From positions 124,001 to 188,000 of the forward strand of contig JAALGY010000020.1 of the NCBI GenBank assembly GCA_032358165.1: DNA of 64,000 nucleotides, written 5' to 3'. Position 1 is the stretch's first letter; the number at the start of each line of letters is the position of its first letter. The notes beneath the pieces are model-generated. The model ran no database searches. It was not told the origin of the DNA and was given only the letters and a program-made list of their open reading frames with translations. Source of the stretch: Diplosphaera chodatii (taxonomy: Eukaryota > Chlorophyta > Trebouxiophyceae > Prasiolales > Stichococcaceae). Position numbers and translations under genes: made by a program. Shown one piece after another: positions 62,626 to 64,000 of the stretch.

Positions 62626-63283
62626 GGTGCCGTGCGCGCCGCCCGGCACAGAGGCAGCAGGACCGAGGTGCGGTGCCCACTGATGGCCACAGCCAGTAGC
62701 AACCCCTGGCAACTGCTCGATGGCAGTGCCACCCTTCTGCACAGCACACCAGGGTACACTGACACTCGCTGCAGGGAATAAGCTTCTGAGCTGCGATCAG
62801 CGTTGGGCTGGGTTGAGATGCCCGACGCAGTCTACAAGCTGGTCTTCATGGCCTGGGATGTCAGCCCTGTTGGATGCTCTAAGCAGTTGCAGCCGCGGTC
62901 GAGGTGCAGCCCGTCGATGCGCCGATACGCACCGGGGAAGTGCAACATATCAGGCTGTTAGATCCTTCTCGACACGTGTTAGTAGTATCAGCGTATATGA
63001 TCCGTTGCCGGCAGTATCACTTGGTATAAGACCATGTGCCATAACAACAGCTTCGATACACGCCGGACTGTTATTCGTCATAGCCCGTAAACATGATGCA
63101 GCAGAGGACACAGTCGCTTCCAGGGGCGCCCAACCGTCTCGGCACCTACGGCTGCCAGCCGTATGATCAGGTGCTGCAGCGCTTGCGCACATGACCAGCG
63201 ATTGTGCAGGGGCACACAAGCGATATATGAACAACTCATAAATCCACGCAGACAAAGCGTGGTTGGACGTTGTTCCGCGGCAG
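62626..63283. other. Interval upstream of ATP synthase subunit d and of the last gene
   Basis: This holds the promoter of the ATP synthase gene and perhaps unrecognised 5' exons of the partial gene on the right. No coding block is supported. Confidence 0.35.
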
Positions 63284-64000
63284 GAAGCCGCGCAGCAGGA
63301 ACTCAGGTGCCTGGTGAACGTAATGGTGGACGACTGCACCTGCCTGCTGACGAACTTGCCCACACACAGCACCGCAAACGAATACAGACAATATATGTGG
63401 CTGTGGATTGCAGATGAGGTGCTGATAAGCTACCAGCAGCAGGAGATGGCGGCCATGCGCCAGAGACTGGATCAGCAGGTGCGCTTGCTGACAGTACTAC
63501 ACCCAGAAGCCTGCGCCACCACCTGCGGAAGTGTCAGTTTCAGGCCATGAGCATATTTGCACATGAAAGGTCTGTTGCGGCTCATCGTGACCACAGCTTG
63601 GGCACCGAGTGCACTCCGTTTGTGTGGCAACCCCCCAGGACGGCGAAATCCAGCAGCTGCTGGCGGCGCGGGAGCAGGGGGCTGGAGCCGAGGGGCACCT
63701 GCACGAGCGCCTCAACTTCGTGGCCTTCAAGTACCAGCTGCTGATCGACATGGTGCGTGGCAGCCGCCACAGCCTGGGCCAAGATGCAGATCGTGCCAGA
63801 TGCGCTGCTCACACATGTGGCATGGGCTAGCAGCTCTTCCTGAGTTTGCATCGATCCTTTCTAGAGACAATCACATCTGTTTCAGCGTATCATATCGTGA
63901 GGTGCAGTGGGCGCTGCGGGTGCTGGACAATGAGGAGCTGGGGGCACGGCGTGTGGTCGCATCCGCCGGCACATCCGACCACCTGGTGGACTTGCGACCA
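63284..64000 (+). CDS. Partial unknown protein with coiled-coil-like segments (runs off the right edge)
   Basis: Two phase-compatible exons are clear: 63284-63478 (QQELRCLVNVMVDDCTCLLT, EYRQYMWLWIADEVLISYQQ, MAAMRQRLDQQ) and 63639-63752 (DGEIQQLLAAREQG, LHERLNFVAFKYQLLIDM). A third coding block after about 63887 (SYREVQWALRVLDNEELGAR) continues to the edge, but its join is not in phase with the second exon, so an exon or a different donor is missing. The Gln/Glu/Leu pattern around residues 50-80 suggests a helical coiled coil. I recognise no family, and the start lies upstream and is not defined. Confidence 0.45.

Overview
The window is nuclear DNA of a green alga, most likely a trebouxiophyte-like chlorophyte. 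Plastid genes are encoded in the nucleus with transit peptides (PsaE, phytoene desaturase, a BASS-type carrier). Genes are GC-rich and split by many GT-AG introns of roughly 100-400 bp. The telomere-like motif in the introns is of the plant type (TTTAGGG), and TGTAA poly(A) signals follow some stops. Only broad lineage is claimed. No rRNA, CRISPR, bacterial operon or recognisable transposon was seen.

Layout from left to right: the 3' end of translation factor eIF2D (+); intronless PsaE (+); a bile-acid:sodium-symporter-family carrier (-); acireductone dioxygenase (-); an F-box/LRR protein (+); a 2H-phosphoesterase-like protein (-); an RMC1-like protein (+); an unrecognised gene (-); mRNA decapping enzyme DCP2 (+); phytoene desaturase (+); a second F-box/LRR protein (-); a Kelch-repeat protein (+); a large MscS-like mechanosensitive channel with an EF-hand-like loop (-); a ferric-reductase/NOX-type flavocytochrome (-), head to head with a small secreted cysteine-rich membrane protein (+); mitochondrial ATP synthase subunit d (-); and a partial unknown gene running off the right edge. 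These are unrelated housekeeping and metabolic genes, not a cluster. The only pairing that may have functional meaning is the ferric reductase with the cysteine-rich protein, which share a 314-bp divergent spacer.

Gene models were made by hand from homology and splice-phase consistency. DCP2, the catalytic part of phytoene desaturase, the visible eIF2D exons and the nine BASS exons close with consistent phase. Models for the mechanosensitive channel, ferric reductase, Kelch, RMC1-like, 2H and F-box/LRR genes are approximate at some exons, and several N-termini are unresolved.

The most unusual signal is in the introns. At least five places, in four genes, carry a local tandem duplication of about 81-111 bp that includes a splice site plus the neighbouring exon edge. 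They range from a near-perfect five-copy 111-bp array in the Kelch gene to decayed copies in the BASS, 2H and channel genes. This looks like ongoing intron growth, and perhaps intron birth, by duplication of splice junctions. A second pattern is short telomere-like CCCTAAA motifs placed repeatedly inside introns, often within a few dozen bases of a splice site.
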